Below, in pieces: positions 47,231 through 55,458 of a DNA stretch of 64,000 bases. Position 1 is the first letter of the stretch; every line of letters starts with the position of its first letter. Under the pieces are notes generated by a model. That model was not told the DNA's origin. It saw nothing but the letters and a program-made list of their open reading frames with translations, and made no database searches. The DNA comes from JBBROS01 sp965260995 (GTDB lineage: Bacteria; Pseudomonadota; Alphaproteobacteria; Acetobacterales; Acetobacteraceae). The position numbers and the translations under genes were made by a program. The stretch is from contig CBDHCD010000001.1 of NCBI GenBank assembly GCA_965260995.1, forward strand, positions 124,001 through 188,000. Reading direction: 5' to 3'.

Positions 47231-47287
47231 GCCACGCCCTCGCCTGCTTGATGCCGACCCACTGAGTCGGAAGCCACGCCCTCGCCT
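47231..47287. repeat. Pair of 15-bp direct repeats upstream of the TerC gene
   Basis: gccacgccctcgcct occurs at 47231-47245 and 47273-47287. A small hairpin could form at ccgac/gtcgg between them. I looked for a yybP-ykoY manganese riboswitch, common before TerC genes, and did not recognise one. Confidence 0.75.
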
Positions 47288-47313
47288 TCCACCAAACAGG
47301 AATCTCGCCCGCC

Positions 47314-48129
47314 ATGCTGGACCTGCTCGCCGACCCGCAGACCTGGATCAGCCTGCTGACGCTGACCGCGCTCGAGATCGTTCTCGGGATCGACAACCTG
47401 ATCTTCGTCGCCATCCTGTCCGGCCGCCTGCCAGAATCGCAGCAAGCGACGGCGCGTCGGATCGGGCTCGGCTTGGCGCTGATCATGCGGCTCGCCCTGC
47501 TCGCGTCGCTGTCATGGCTGATCGGGCTGGTGGAGCCGGTGTTCAGCCTGTTCGGGCACGGCTTCTCCTGGCGCGACCTGATCCTGATCGGCGGCGGCCT
47601 GTTCCTGCTCTACAAGGGCACCACCGAGATCCACCACCGCGTCGAGGGCGAGGACGACGCGCATGCGGGGGCCGCCCCGGCGCGATTCTGGCCGGTGATC
47701 GCGCAGATCATCGGCCTCGACCTGGTGTTCTCGCTCGACAGCGTCATCACCGCCGTCGGCATGGTGGACGAGCTGTCGATCATGGTCACCGCCGTCGTCA
47801 TCGCGGTGGTGCTGATGCTGGTGGCGGCCGGGCCGCTGTCGGGCTTCGTGCAGCGGCACCCGACGGTGAAGATGCTGGCGCTGGCCTTCCTGCTGATGAT
47901 CGCGCTGGTGCTGCTGGCGGACGGCTTCGGGGCGCACATCCCCAAGGGCTACGTCTACGCCGCGATGGGCTTCTCGGTCGTGGTCGAGGCGCTCAACCAG
48001 ATGGCGGCGCGGCGCAAGCGGCCATCCGCTCCCCGGCCCGCACCGGAGATGGTAGGCGGCTTGTCGGTGACGGCAGCGGACAAACGTAGCGCGCCGAATG
48101 CGCGCAGGACGGGTGATAGGCGAAATTGA
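47314..48129 (+). CDS. TerC-family integral membrane protein
   Basis: About 271 residues with seven or so membrane segments. The conserved TerC acidic motifs are LEIVLGIDNLIFVAIL and IIGLDLVFSLDSVITAVGM. Members export Mn(2+) or support membrane-protein metallation. The functional part ends near NQMAARRKR (about residue 232). The remaining 40 residues, up to the stop at 48129, are read antisense through the conserved C terminus of the DUF1684 gene and are not family sequence. The two genes overlap by 137 bases tail to tail. Confidence 0.88.
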   Translation: MLDLLADPQTWISLLTLTALEIVLGIDNLIFVAILSGRLPESQQATARRIGLGLALIMRLALLASLSWLIGLVEPVFSLFGHGFSWRDLILIGGGLFLLYKGTTEIHHRVEGEDDAHAGAAPARFWPVIAQIIGLDLVFSLDSVITAVGMVDELSIMVTAVVIAVVLMLVAAGPLSGFVQRHPTVKMLALAFLLMIALVLLADGFGAHIPKGYVYAAMGFSVVVEALNQMAARRKRPSAPRPAPEMVGGLSVTAADKRSAPNARRTGDRRN

Positions 48130-48622
48130 AGTCGAGCACCGCCCGCCCATCCGCCGCGGCGCCGAGGTCCGCGCCCTTGATGCTGTCGAGCAGGTAGCGG
48201 CCGCCCCCGTAGGTGTCGCGGCCCGAGGTGGCGTCGGTGAACGGCAGGAACACGCCGCCGCCGTAGCCGAGCAGCCAGTAGGCGGTGAGCTCCGCGCCGA
48301 GCCGGTCGGCGAGGCCGCGAGTGCGGGCGAAGGGGCGGGCGCGCACCTCCCCGTCGCCGCCGGCGGGGAGCCGAAGGTCGTCGCCGTCGGCCGGCGTGAG
48401 GTCCACTAGGAAGCGAAGCGCCGGGTCGTAGGCGAAGACGGGCAACCCCTGGAAGCGGGCGCGGGCCGGAGGGTCGAGCGGGCTCTGGTCGTGGTCGCAG
48501 AACAGTTGGTCGCGCGTGCGCCGCCAATGGTGCCAGGCGGCCTCGGCGTCCGGCTCGGCCCGGATGGCGGCGTAGAGGTCAGCGACCTGTCGCCGCCAGT
48601 CCCAAAGGGACGCGTCGGTCAT
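47993..48622 (-). CDS. DUF1684-family protein
   Basis: About 209 residues. The DUF1684 pattern is visible: SLWDWRRQVADLYAAI, RRTRDQLFCDHDQSPLDPPARARFQGLPVFAYDPALRF, then SGRDTYGGGRYLLDSIKGAD, DFNFAYHPSCAHSARYVCPLP and an LPSPVRAGE end. The family has no established activity. The conserved C-terminal motif lies inside the region overlapped by the TerC tail, so this strand is the one under protein-level constraint there. ATG at 48622. Confidence 0.85.
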   Translation of the reverse strand: MTDASLWDWRRQVADLYAAIRAEPDAEAAWHHWRRTRDQLFCDHDQSPLDPPARARFQGLPVFAYDPALRFLVDLTPADGDDLRLPAGGDGEVRARPFARTRGLADRLGAELTAYWLLGYGGGVFLPFTDATSGRDTYGGGRYLLDSIKGADLGAAADGRAVLDFNFAYHPSCAHSARYVCPLPSPTSRLPSPVRAGERMAACAAPPSG

Positions 48623-48684
48623 GGCGCAATCCAGGGCCTTTTCACTCGAAACGAAATCACCTCAGCCTTCGTCCCTGCGGGTCC

Positions 48685-48724
48685 TCAGTTCAGTCGAACG
48701 CGAGAATGCGCCCGACTGAACTGA
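48685..48724 (-). terminator. 12-bp perfect inverted repeat between minus-strand genes
   Basis: Arms tcagttcagtcg (48685-48696) and cgactgaactga (48713-48724) with a 16-base spacer. They lie 30 bases past the stop of the exported-protein gene and about 60 bases before the DUF1684 start. No T-run follows on the minus strand, so it could be an operator rather than a terminator. Confidence 0.5.
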
Positions 48725-48754
48725 AACCGCCCCAACGATCCGGTCCCGGGATCG

Positions 48755-49297
48755 TCAGGAGCCTTGAAGCAGCTTACGCGTCTGCTGGATCGCCTCCATG
48801 CATGCCTTGTCGTCGGCGTGGTCGAGGGCGCGGGCCTTCTCAAGCTCCATCTTGGCTTCGGCCATGGCCCTGTTCTCTGATTGGGAGGACCCGAGCTTCG
48901 GCACGGTCTCGGTCGAGCCATGCCCCGCCGCCGCCGCCGTCGCGGCCGCCGTCGGCAAGCCCTGTTGCTGCCGGCGAACATCCTGCGGCGATGTCGCGAC
49001 CAGGTTGCCCACGCTCGCATTGGCCTCCTTGGTGCCGAGCGTGCCGCCCACTTTATCGGCCGCTGACGTGCCCTTGGTCGTGGGTGCGCCGGGCTGGCTC
49101 TCGTGCGCCGCCGAGGCCGCGCCGGGACCAGACCCCTGCAACGTTCCCGTCGTCACCGGCCCCAGCGCGGGGCTTTGGCTCAAGGTGCGGCCGAGTTCAT
49201 TGATCTCGGCCGTGCAAGGCCCGGCGATGGCGGGCACCGTCGCGAGGCTGGCCGCAACCCCCATCATCCCGGCCCAGAGCGTGTTGCGTGTGTGCAT
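48755..49297 (-). CDS. Exported protein of unknown function
   Basis: About 180 residues. A signal peptide (TLWAGMMGVAASLATVPAIAG) starts at the ATG at 49297, after GGGGAAAG. The mature protein begins PCTAEINELGRTLSQSPA, has a long Gly/Ala/Thr/Ser-rich linker and ends with a helical segment AMAEAKMELEKARALDHADD containing a cysteine in DKACMEAIQQTRKLL. The two cysteines might pair. Similar low-complexity periplasmic proteins are common in this group, but I recognise no family. Confidence 0.7.
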   Translation of the reverse strand: MHTRNTLWAGMMGVAASLATVPAIAGPCTAEINELGRTLSQSPALGPVTTGTLQGSGPGAASAAHESQPGAPTTKGTSAADKVGGTLGTKEANASVGNLVATSPQDVRRQQQGLPTAAATAAAAGHGSTETVPKLGSSQSENRAMAEAKMELEKARALDHADDKACMEAIQQTRKLLQGS

Positions 49298-49529
49298 CGA
49301 CTTTCCCCGTTTTTCGTTGTCGCGTCCTCCGGTCAACGTGAATGGGCAATGGTCGTTCCCACCCGTGGGCATTTCACGATGAGACAATACGGCGAGACAA
49401 CACGGCAAGCCGTCGGGGCGCGGCGCAGGCCCGCTCCGTTCTACTCACAGTGGACGCACGCGCCCGATCCGCGCCAGATCGCCGAGGATGCCCGCGCCCG
49501 CTGCTATCTCTACGGCCCCGGCCGCCCCG
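49298..49529. other. Non-coding or decayed stretch next to the M14 remnant
   Basis: About 230 bases with no convincing gene. The right part continues the decayed M14 frame without recognisable similarity. The left part holds the promoter of the exported-protein gene at 49297. Nothing else seen. Confidence 0.5.
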
Positions 49530-49918
49530 CAGCGCCTGGCGCAGCAGCCGAACGTTCTCCGCAGCATCCGCCCCGAGCCGCCCCGCCACCCGCCCGATCG
49601 CCCCCGGCCCGAGCGCCGGGTAACCGCGGTTGAAATTCACCCCGTCCGCCAGGTCGAACCGCCCGACGCCGCCCCCCAGCACCCGCTGCCCCAGCCCGAT
49701 CGGGTTCGCGACCGGCACGACGACGACCTTCCCCCGGACCGCCCCCGCCGCTTCCAGCGCCGTCAGCCGGTCGCACAGCCGCCGCGCCGCGATCATGCCC
49801 GGCACTTCGTCCGCGTGCAGCCCGCCTGCACGTAAGCCTTGGGCCGCGCCCCCTCCCGCCCAAAGCGGTGCAGCACCAGCCCGTCAGCAACCCGTTTGAT
49901 CCCACACACGATCCAAAC
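49530..49918 (-). pseudogene. Broken succinylglutamate desuccinylase/M14-type gene, copy B
   Basis: On the minus strand a frame reads GIKRVADGLVLHRFGREGARPKAYVQAG, then loses one base near 49824, and resumes as PGMIAARRLCDRLTALEAAG followed by VVVVPVANPIGLGQRVLGG and FNRGYPAL. These are N-terminal features of the succinylglutamate desuccinylase/aspartoacylase family, whose members have about 350 residues. Similarity fades near 49530, so the catalytic remainder is missing. The frameshift position is certain only by comparison with copy A at 51525-51665. Confidence 0.72.
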
Positions 49919-50129
49919 CTACCCGCATGCAACGGGGCATCCCGGATCACGCCCAGCCCCAGCACGTCAACCGATGATCCTCAAACTAATGGATGCTCAG
50001 GTTGGCTTAGCAAATCTAAACAAGTGTTATTAGCATTTAATTAACCTTATTGTTCTAACTTACCGATAAGTAGTTCAATATTTCAATTCTGGCAAGGGCA
50101 GTGAGTATCGTAAACGTGGTGCAGCGCAC
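49919..50129 (+). promoter_or_regulatory. AT-rich region upstream of the acyltransferase gene
   Basis: About 210 bases, much more AT-rich than elsewhere in the window, with TTAATTAACCTTATTG-type stretches near 50038-50056. It must contain the acyltransferase promoter; a TATCGT hexamer at 50106-50111 lies 18 bases before the ATG. No gene is visible. Confidence 0.5.
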
Positions 50130-51269
50130 ATGATGTCGCGATCAATCCCAAGTCAAATTAAACCACTAACAGGTATTCGCGGCCTAGCTGCCTTGTATGT
50201 TGTCGCATATCATATCCCATTTCTTCCTTGGTTCAATCAATCGTCCTTCCTGCGTCATGGCTACCTAGCCGTCGATCTGTTTTTCGTACTAAGCGGATTC
50301 GTCATGGCAATGTCCTACAGCGGGATGTTTGCTCACAATACCTCTTGGCGGCACTATGGTGCATTTCTGGTTCGGCGCCTGGCTCGCGTTTATCCGCTTT
50401 ACCTGTTGGTGACCTGTATTTACGGATTCGCCATGATGGCGAACGTGATCGATCGCAACGGCCTGCAAATCGGCTGGTGGCCTCTTATCGCCAATGTATT
50501 AATGATTCAGGCTTGGGGCTTTACGGCCAGTATTCTCAGCCCACTTTGGTCCATCAGCGCGGAATGGGCGGCTTACCTGATGTTCCCAATTTTCGCCGCC
50601 CTGTTTCTTTTCTCGCGTCGGCGAGTGACCTTACTGCTGTGTGCGTGCGCCGGCGTGATACTGGTTGGCTTGTCGCTGGCGCCGAAGTCCTCACCTTCCG
50701 ATTGGCGCGCAGGACCGCTGGACATCAGTTGGGTTGGAAGTCTGCTGCCCGTCGTGCGGTGCTTGGCCGAGTTCAGCCTAGGACTTGCGGCGTTCCGGGC
50801 AGCAGATCGCACCGACGTACAAGCCGTCCTTGGTCACTGGGCATTCGCACCCGTCGCCAGTCTCTGCGTCATCGCTTTTCTTATGCAGCCGAACAGCGAT
50901 GTCGCTGTCGTCGCTTTGCTTCCGTTCCTCATCATCAGCATGGCGATCGGCCGGGGGCCTGTACAAAGTTTTCTCAGCTGGTGGCCGGTGCTCATCCTCG
51001 GTGAGCTTTCATATGCCATCTACCTGCTCCACCCGCGGTTATCGACGCTTTGGAAACCGTTGGCGGCATCGCTGCCACGATCAATCGGAACGGACGCGGC
51101 ATGGCGGATCAGCTTCGTTATCGTGCTCATGGTCTGCGCCGGGCTCGCCCACGCGTTGGTCGAGAAACCTTGTCGCCGAGGAGTACGGAAATTGGAAGCG
51201 GTTTTCGGGCTTAGTGAACGCGAAGCAGTGCTAACCAGCAAGGCGACTGGCAAAGCGAAACTGTCTTGA
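50130..51269 (+). CDS. Acyltransferase-3 family membrane protein (OafA/YrhL-like)
   Basis: About 379 residues with some ten membrane helices. The family signature is PLTGIRGLAALYVVAYHI, with the catalytic histidine in AYHI, then YLAVDLFFVLSGFVM, RRLARVYPLYLL and LWSISAEWAAYLMFPI. It would O-acylate a membrane-exposed glycan or lipid sugar. Base composition and codon use are clearly less GC-biased than all neighbours, suggesting transfer. It is flanked by the two M14 fragments, so it may have inserted at that locus. ATG 50130 and 50133 are both possible. Confidence 0.87.
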   Translation: MMSRSIPSQIKPLTGIRGLAALYVVAYHIPFLPWFNQSSFLRHGYLAVDLFFVLSGFVMAMSYSGMFAHNTSWRHYGAFLVRRLARVYPLYLLVTCIYGFAMMANVIDRNGLQIGWWPLIANVLMIQAWGFTASILSPLWSISAEWAAYLMFPIFAALFLFSRRRVTLLLCACAGVILVGLSLAPKSSPSDWRAGPLDISWVGSLLPVVRCLAEFSLGLAAFRAADRTDVQAVLGHWAFAPVASLCVIAFLMQPNSDVAVVALLPFLIISMAIGRGPVQSFLSWWPVLILGELSYAIYLLHPRLSTLWKPLAASLPRSIGTDAAWRISFVIVLMVCAGLAHALVEKPCRRGVRKLEAVFGLSEREAVLTSKATGKAKLS

Positions 51270-51524
51270 TTGTTCGGACCGGACCCGCCCTGCATCCCAG
51301 ATGGTCCGTCAACGGACTGCCGGCTCATGCGGTCGTTGAGCCATCGCTCTCGACTGCGTGTTCCCGGCGTCGCCCCCACATTACCTTCGCCGCTGGTCCG
51401 CCCCCCTTCGCTTCCACCTCCAGCCTCGCCGATCCCGGTTTCCAACCCCAGCCATAGCGATACCAGGCGTTACGACCCGTCCGTCGTGATCCCGTCCTCC
51501 TTCATCAGCGTGAATGGATGCTTC
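51270..51524. other. Stretch without a recognisable gene between acyltransferase and M14 copy A
   Basis: About 255 bases of intermediate composition. Short frames exist on both strands but none has a start signal, conserved motif or length that supports a gene. The break from the M14 sequence lies near 51525. Confidence 0.6.
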
Positions 51525-51713
51525 CCCCGCCGCCTCAAGCGCCGTCAGCTGGTCGCACAGCCACCGCGCCGCGATCATGCCCGGCACCTCGTCCGCGTGC
51601 AGCCCGGCCTGCACGTAGGCCTTCGGCCGCGCCCCCTCCCGCCCGAACCGGTGCAGCGCCAGCCCATACGAAACCCCCGGCGTGCCGCCGCCGACCGCGT
51701 GCTCGGCCCTCAC
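51525..51713 (-). pseudogene. Truncated M14/succinylglutamate desuccinylase-type gene, copy A
   Basis: Begins at a GTG at 51713, 7 bases after the monooxygenase stop and preceded by GAGGCGGGG. It reads GTPGVSYGLALHRFGREGAR, then PKAYVQAGLHADEVPGMIAA and RWLCDQLTALEAAG before similarity ends abruptly near 51525. Only about 62 residues of an approximately 350-residue enzyme remain. By hand alignment it matches copy B (49742-49882) with about ten mismatches and one gap over 141 bases. It was probably the downstream partner of the monooxygenase. Confidence 0.72.
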
Positions 51714-51720
51714 CCCCGCC

Positions 51721-53562
51721 TCAGGACAGGTGGTGCGCCGCCGCCAGCCCGTACACCGGCGTCGGGATGCCTTCCGTCCGCGCCTTGAGCTGCAGCGCCA
51801 GGTAGTGCGAGTAGTGCCGCGACTGGTGCAGGTTGCCCCCGTGGAACCAAAGCCCCTCCTGCCGAGTCGGCTTCCACATGTTGCGCAGCTCGCCCTCCCA
51901 AGGCCCCGGGTCCTTGGTCGTGTCTGACCCCAGCCCCCAGCACTTGCCCACTTTGTCCGCCACCTCCTGCGAGATCAACCGCGCCGCCCAGCCGTTCATC
52001 GACCCGTAGCCGGTCGCGTACACGATCAGGTCGGCCGGCAGCCGCGTCCCGTCGCTCAGCACCACCCCTTCCGGCTCGATCCGCGCCACGTCGACGCCGC
52101 TCTTCAGCTTGATCCGGCCATCCGCGATCAGCTCCGACGCGCCCACGTCGATGTAGTAGCCCGACCCCCTCCGCAGGTACTTCATCGTCAGCCCGGACTC
52201 GTCGTCGCCGAAATCGAGCATGAACCCGGCCGCTTCCAGCCGGCGGTAGAACGCGGCGTCGCGCGCCCGGATCTCGTCGCTGACCGGCTTCTGGAACTGG
52301 TGCATCAACCGGTAGGGGATGGAGGCGTAGGTCATGTCCGCCTTGTCGGTCGTCATCCCCGCCGCCACCGCCTCCTCCGAGTACAGCGGCCCCAGCCCGA
52401 GCTCCATCAGCGACTCCGAGCGCGCCACGTGCGTCGAGGACCGCTGCACCATCGTCACGTCCGCCCCGTGCTCCCACAGGTCGGCGCAGATGTCGTGCGC
52501 CGAGTTGTTCGACCCGATCACCACGCACCGCTTGCCGCGATACGCCTCGCCGCCCGGATGCCGGCTCGAATGGTGCTGCTCGCCCTCGAACGTCTCCGCC
52601 CCCTCGTAGGCCGGCACGTTCGCCACCCCCGCCATCCCGGTCGCCAGCACCAGGTGCTTCGGCCGCAGCGTCAAGGCCGCGCCGTCGCGCACCACCTCCA
52701 CCACCCACTCCCGCGCGTCCTCGTCCCAGCGCGCCCGCTCGCAGGTCGTGCTGTTCCAGCAGTTCAGCTCCATCACCTTGGCGTACATCTCGAGCCAGTC
52801 GCCGATCTTGTCCTTCGGCGCGAACACCGGCCAATGCTCCGGGAACGGCAGGTAAGGCATGTGGTCGTACCAGACCGGGTCGTGCAGGCACAGCGACTTG
52901 TAGCGGCTGCGCCACTGGTCGCCCGGCCGCGCGTGCTTGTCGATCACTAAGGTCGGCACGCCCTGCCGCCCCAGCCGCGCCGCCAGCCCCAGCCCGCCCT
53001 GCCCGCCGCCGACCACCAGCACGTAGGGCTGCCGCGACACCCCCAGCTCCGCCGCCTCCGCCTGCCGCCGCTCGAGCCACGTCCGCCGCCCCGGCTCCGC
53101 CCCGTGCGCCGCCCCCAGCTCCCGCCGCGGCCCCGACCGCTCCTCATGCCCCTTCAGCTCGTCCATCGTCGTCAGCAAGGTCCAGCACAGCCCGTCGCGC
53201 AGCCGCACGTGCCCGCGCCCCCGCGCCACTTCGGTCTCGAACCGGATCCAGCCCGACACCACCCCGTCCGCCTCGCGCGCCGGCTCCTCCAGCCGCCAGT
53301 CCCGCGGCCGCGTCGCCGCCAGCGTCGCCCCCAACAGGTCGGCCACCCCGTCCCGGCCCTCGACCGTGACGATGTTCCACGTGAAGGCGACCAGGTCGCG
53401 CCAATAGCACTCCGCCGCGAACAGCGCCCCCGCCGCCCCGGCGTCGCCCGAGGCCAGCGCCGCCCCGAACCGCCCGAGCCACGCCTCCACCGCCGCGCTC
53501 GCCGGGTCCGCGGCCGGCGGCCGGCCGGCGTCGGCCTGCGGACGTTCGATCGTCGTGGACAT
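51721..53562 (-). CDS. NTF2-like domain fused to a flavin-containing monooxygenase
   Basis: About 613 residues. Residues 1-150 are an NTF2/SnoaL-type pocket (VEAWLGRFGAALASGDAGAA, FAAECYWRDLVAFTWNIVTVEGRD). From about 175 comes the monooxygenase: FAD motif VLVVGGGQGGLGLAARLG and the NADPH site VVIGSNNSAHDICADLWEHG. LVLATGMAGVANVP and VYATGYGSMNG are also present. Such fusions occur in Baeyer-Villiger-like monooxygenases of uncertain substrate. GGGAGG precedes the ATG at 53562. An M14-type gene once followed it. Confidence 0.87.
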   Translation of the reverse strand: MSTTIERPQADAGRPPAADPASAAVEAWLGRFGAALASGDAGAAGALFAAECYWRDLVAFTWNIVTVEGRDGVADLLGATLAATRPRDWRLEEPAREADGVVSGWIRFETEVARGRGHVRLRDGLCWTLLTTMDELKGHEERSGPRRELGAAHGAEPGRRTWLERRQAEAAELGVSRQPYVLVVGGGQGGLGLAARLGRQGVPTLVIDKHARPGDQWRSRYKSLCLHDPVWYDHMPYLPFPEHWPVFAPKDKIGDWLEMYAKVMELNCWNSTTCERARWDEDAREWVVEVVRDGAALTLRPKHLVLATGMAGVANVPAYEGAETFEGEQHHSSRHPGGEAYRGKRCVVIGSNNSAHDICADLWEHGADVTMVQRSSTHVARSESLMELGLGPLYSEEAVAAGMTTDKADMTYASIPYRLMHQFQKPVSDEIRARDAAFYRRLEAAGFMLDFGDDESGLTMKYLRRGSGYYIDVGASELIADGRIKLKSGVDVARIEPEGVVLSDGTRLPADLIVYATGYGSMNGWAARLISQEVADKVGKCWGLGSDTTKDPGPWEGELRNMWKPTRQEGLWFHGGNLHQSRHYSHYLALQLKARTEGIPTPVYGLAAAHHLS

Positions 53563-53619
53563 GGGTGGGCCTCCCTCGATGGTCACGGCCGGCATCCTCC
53601 GGCGTCCGCCGCGAGAGTG

Positions 53620-55179
53620 TCAGCCCGAGGCCGCGTCCCGCAAGCCCCCATCGCCCTCCGCCGCCCCGAGGCGATCCGGCGGCGCGCCCCGCGCGCGCCG
53701 CACCGCGTCCCGCCACCCCAGCCGCCGCCGCGCCCGCCCCGCCGCGTCGCCGTCCGGCTCGAACCGCCGCTCCATCCGCCAGGCGGCCGCGAACGCCTCC
53801 GGCTCCGGGTAAATCCCCGCGTCCAGCCCGGCCAGGTAGGCCGCCCCCAACGCCGTCGTCTCCAACGACGCCGGCCGGTCCACCGGCATCGCCAGCGTGT
53901 CGGCCAGGAACTGCATCGTCCAGTCCGACGCGCTCATCCCTCCGTCCACCCGCAGCGCCCCCGCCGCCGGCTCGAGCCCCGCCTCCCGCAAGTCCGCCCG
54001 CATCGCCTCCACCAGATCCTCCGTCTGGTGCGCGACGGACGCCAGCGCCGCCCGCGCCAGCTCCGCCCGCCCGGCGTCCCGCGTCAGCCCGGTGATCACC
54101 CCCCGCGCCTCCGGGTCCCAATAGGGCGCGCCCAGCCCGACGAACGCCGGCACCAAGTAAACTTCCAGCGCCGGGTCCGCCGCCGCCGCCAGCGCGTCGG
54201 TCTCCGCCGCGTGCCCGATGATCCCCAGCCCGTCCCGCAGCCACTGCACCGCCGCCCCGGCGACGAAGATCGACCCTTCCAGCGCGTAGGTCCGCCGCCC
54301 GCCCCGCTGCAAAGCCACCGTCGTCAGCAGCCGGTGCGACGACGCCACCGCCCGCGCCCCGGTGTGCAGCAACGCGAAGCACCCCGTGCCGTACGTCGAT
54401 TTGATCATCCCCGGCGCGAAGCAGCCCTGCCCGGCCAGCGCCCCCTGCTGATCCCCCACCATCGCCCGCACCGGCAGCGCCGCCCCGAGATGCGCGGCGA
54501 GCGCCGTGCCGAACGGCCCGCTCGTGTCCCGCACCTCCGGCAGCACGCTGCCCGGGATGCGGAACACCTCCAGCAGCGCCGGGTCCCACTGCCCGGTGTG
54601 GATGTCGAGCAGCAGCGTCCGCGACGCGTTGGTCGCGTCCGTCGCGTGCACCGCCCCCCCGGTCAGCCGCCACAGCAGGAACGTGTCCACCGTCCCGAAC
54701 GCCAGCCGTCCCGCCGCCGCCGCGTCCCGCGCCCCGTCCACGGTGTCGAGCAGCCAGGCGAGCTTGGTCGCCGAGAAATAAGGATCAAGCAACAGCCCGG
54801 TCCGCGCCTGCACGAGCGGCAAGTGCCCGGCCGCCTCCAGCGCCGCGCACGCCGCCGCCGTCCGCCGGTCCTGCCACACGATCGCGTTGTGAACCGCCCG
54901 CCCGGTCGCCCGGTCCCACAGCACCACCGTCTCCCGCTGGTTGGCGACGCCGACGGCGGCCACCTGCGCCGCCTCGATCCCGGCCCGCCGCAACGCCTGG
55001 CGGGCGGTGGAGAGCGTCGTGCGCCACAGGTCCTCCGGGTCGTGCTCCACCCAGCCCGGCCGCGGATGGTGCTGCGCGAACGGCTCCGACGCCTGCGACA
55101 GCGGCTCCGCCCCGCCCCCGAACACCATCGCCCGCGAGGACGACGTCCCCTGATCGAGGGCCAGCACGTATCCGCTCAT
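53620..55179 (-). CDS. glpK: Glycerol kinase
   Basis: About 519 residues, FGGY kinase. The N terminus ALDQGTSSSRAMVF binds phosphate, and ANQRETVVLWDRATG, NAIVWQDRRTA, TYGTGCFALLHTG and LRVDGGMSASDWTMQFLAD are characteristic. It phosphorylates glycerol to sn-glycerol 3-phosphate in the cytoplasm. No glpD, glpF or glpR lies next to it. The C terminus is about 15-20 residues longer than usual and Arg/Gly-rich. A 57-base gap separates it from the monooxygenase gene on the same strand. Confidence 0.93.
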   Translation of the reverse strand: MSGYVLALDQGTSSSRAMVFGGGAEPLSQASEPFAQHHPRPGWVEHDPEDLWRTTLSTARQALRRAGIEAAQVAAVGVANQRETVVLWDRATGRAVHNAIVWQDRRTAAACAALEAAGHLPLVQARTGLLLDPYFSATKLAWLLDTVDGARDAAAAGRLAFGTVDTFLLWRLTGGAVHATDATNASRTLLLDIHTGQWDPALLEVFRIPGSVLPEVRDTSGPFGTALAAHLGAALPVRAMVGDQQGALAGQGCFAPGMIKSTYGTGCFALLHTGARAVASSHRLLTTVALQRGGRRTYALEGSIFVAGAAVQWLRDGLGIIGHAAETDALAAAADPALEVYLVPAFVGLGAPYWDPEARGVITGLTRDAGRAELARAALASVAHQTEDLVEAMRADLREAGLEPAAGALRVDGGMSASDWTMQFLADTLAMPVDRPASLETTALGAAYLAGLDAGIYPEPEAFAAAWRMERRFEPDGDAAGRARRRLGWRDAVRRARGAPPDRLGAAEGDGGLRDAASG

Positions 55180-55458
55180 CGACGCTCCCCGTCTCGGCCC
55201 GGCGCGTCCGTCCTCCCGCGCGCCGCCCGCCCCACCATAGCCTCCGCCCCCCCGAGCCGACTAGGAGCCGGCCAGGAGCTGGCCCCGATCACGACGACGT
55301 TATAAATGGGGTCGTCACGCCCCTGTCGCGGTGCTATGCGCTTCCAGTGGCCGCGGAGCCGAGCCAGGGAAAGGATTGACGATGCACGACAACGCTCCGG
55401 CGTCCCCCTGCGCCGCGCCCGCCCGCGGGACGGCGGCCGCCCCTCCCCTCCCATCGGC

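Noticed and set aside
47165..47313. A yybP-ykoY manganese riboswitch before the TerC gene
   Set aside because: The expected conserved core was not visible; only a direct repeat and a weak hairpin were found.
49103..49633. A plus-strand frame with PFYSQWTHAPDPRQIAEDARARCYLYGPG as a gene
   Set aside because: No start signal or conserved domain recognised; it is antisense to the exported-protein gene at one end and to the decayed M14 gene at the other.
49530..51713. The acyltransferase segment as an IS element or composite transposon
   Set aside because: No transposase and no terminal inverted repeats were found. The flanking similarity is diverged gene sequence, not insertion-sequence ends.
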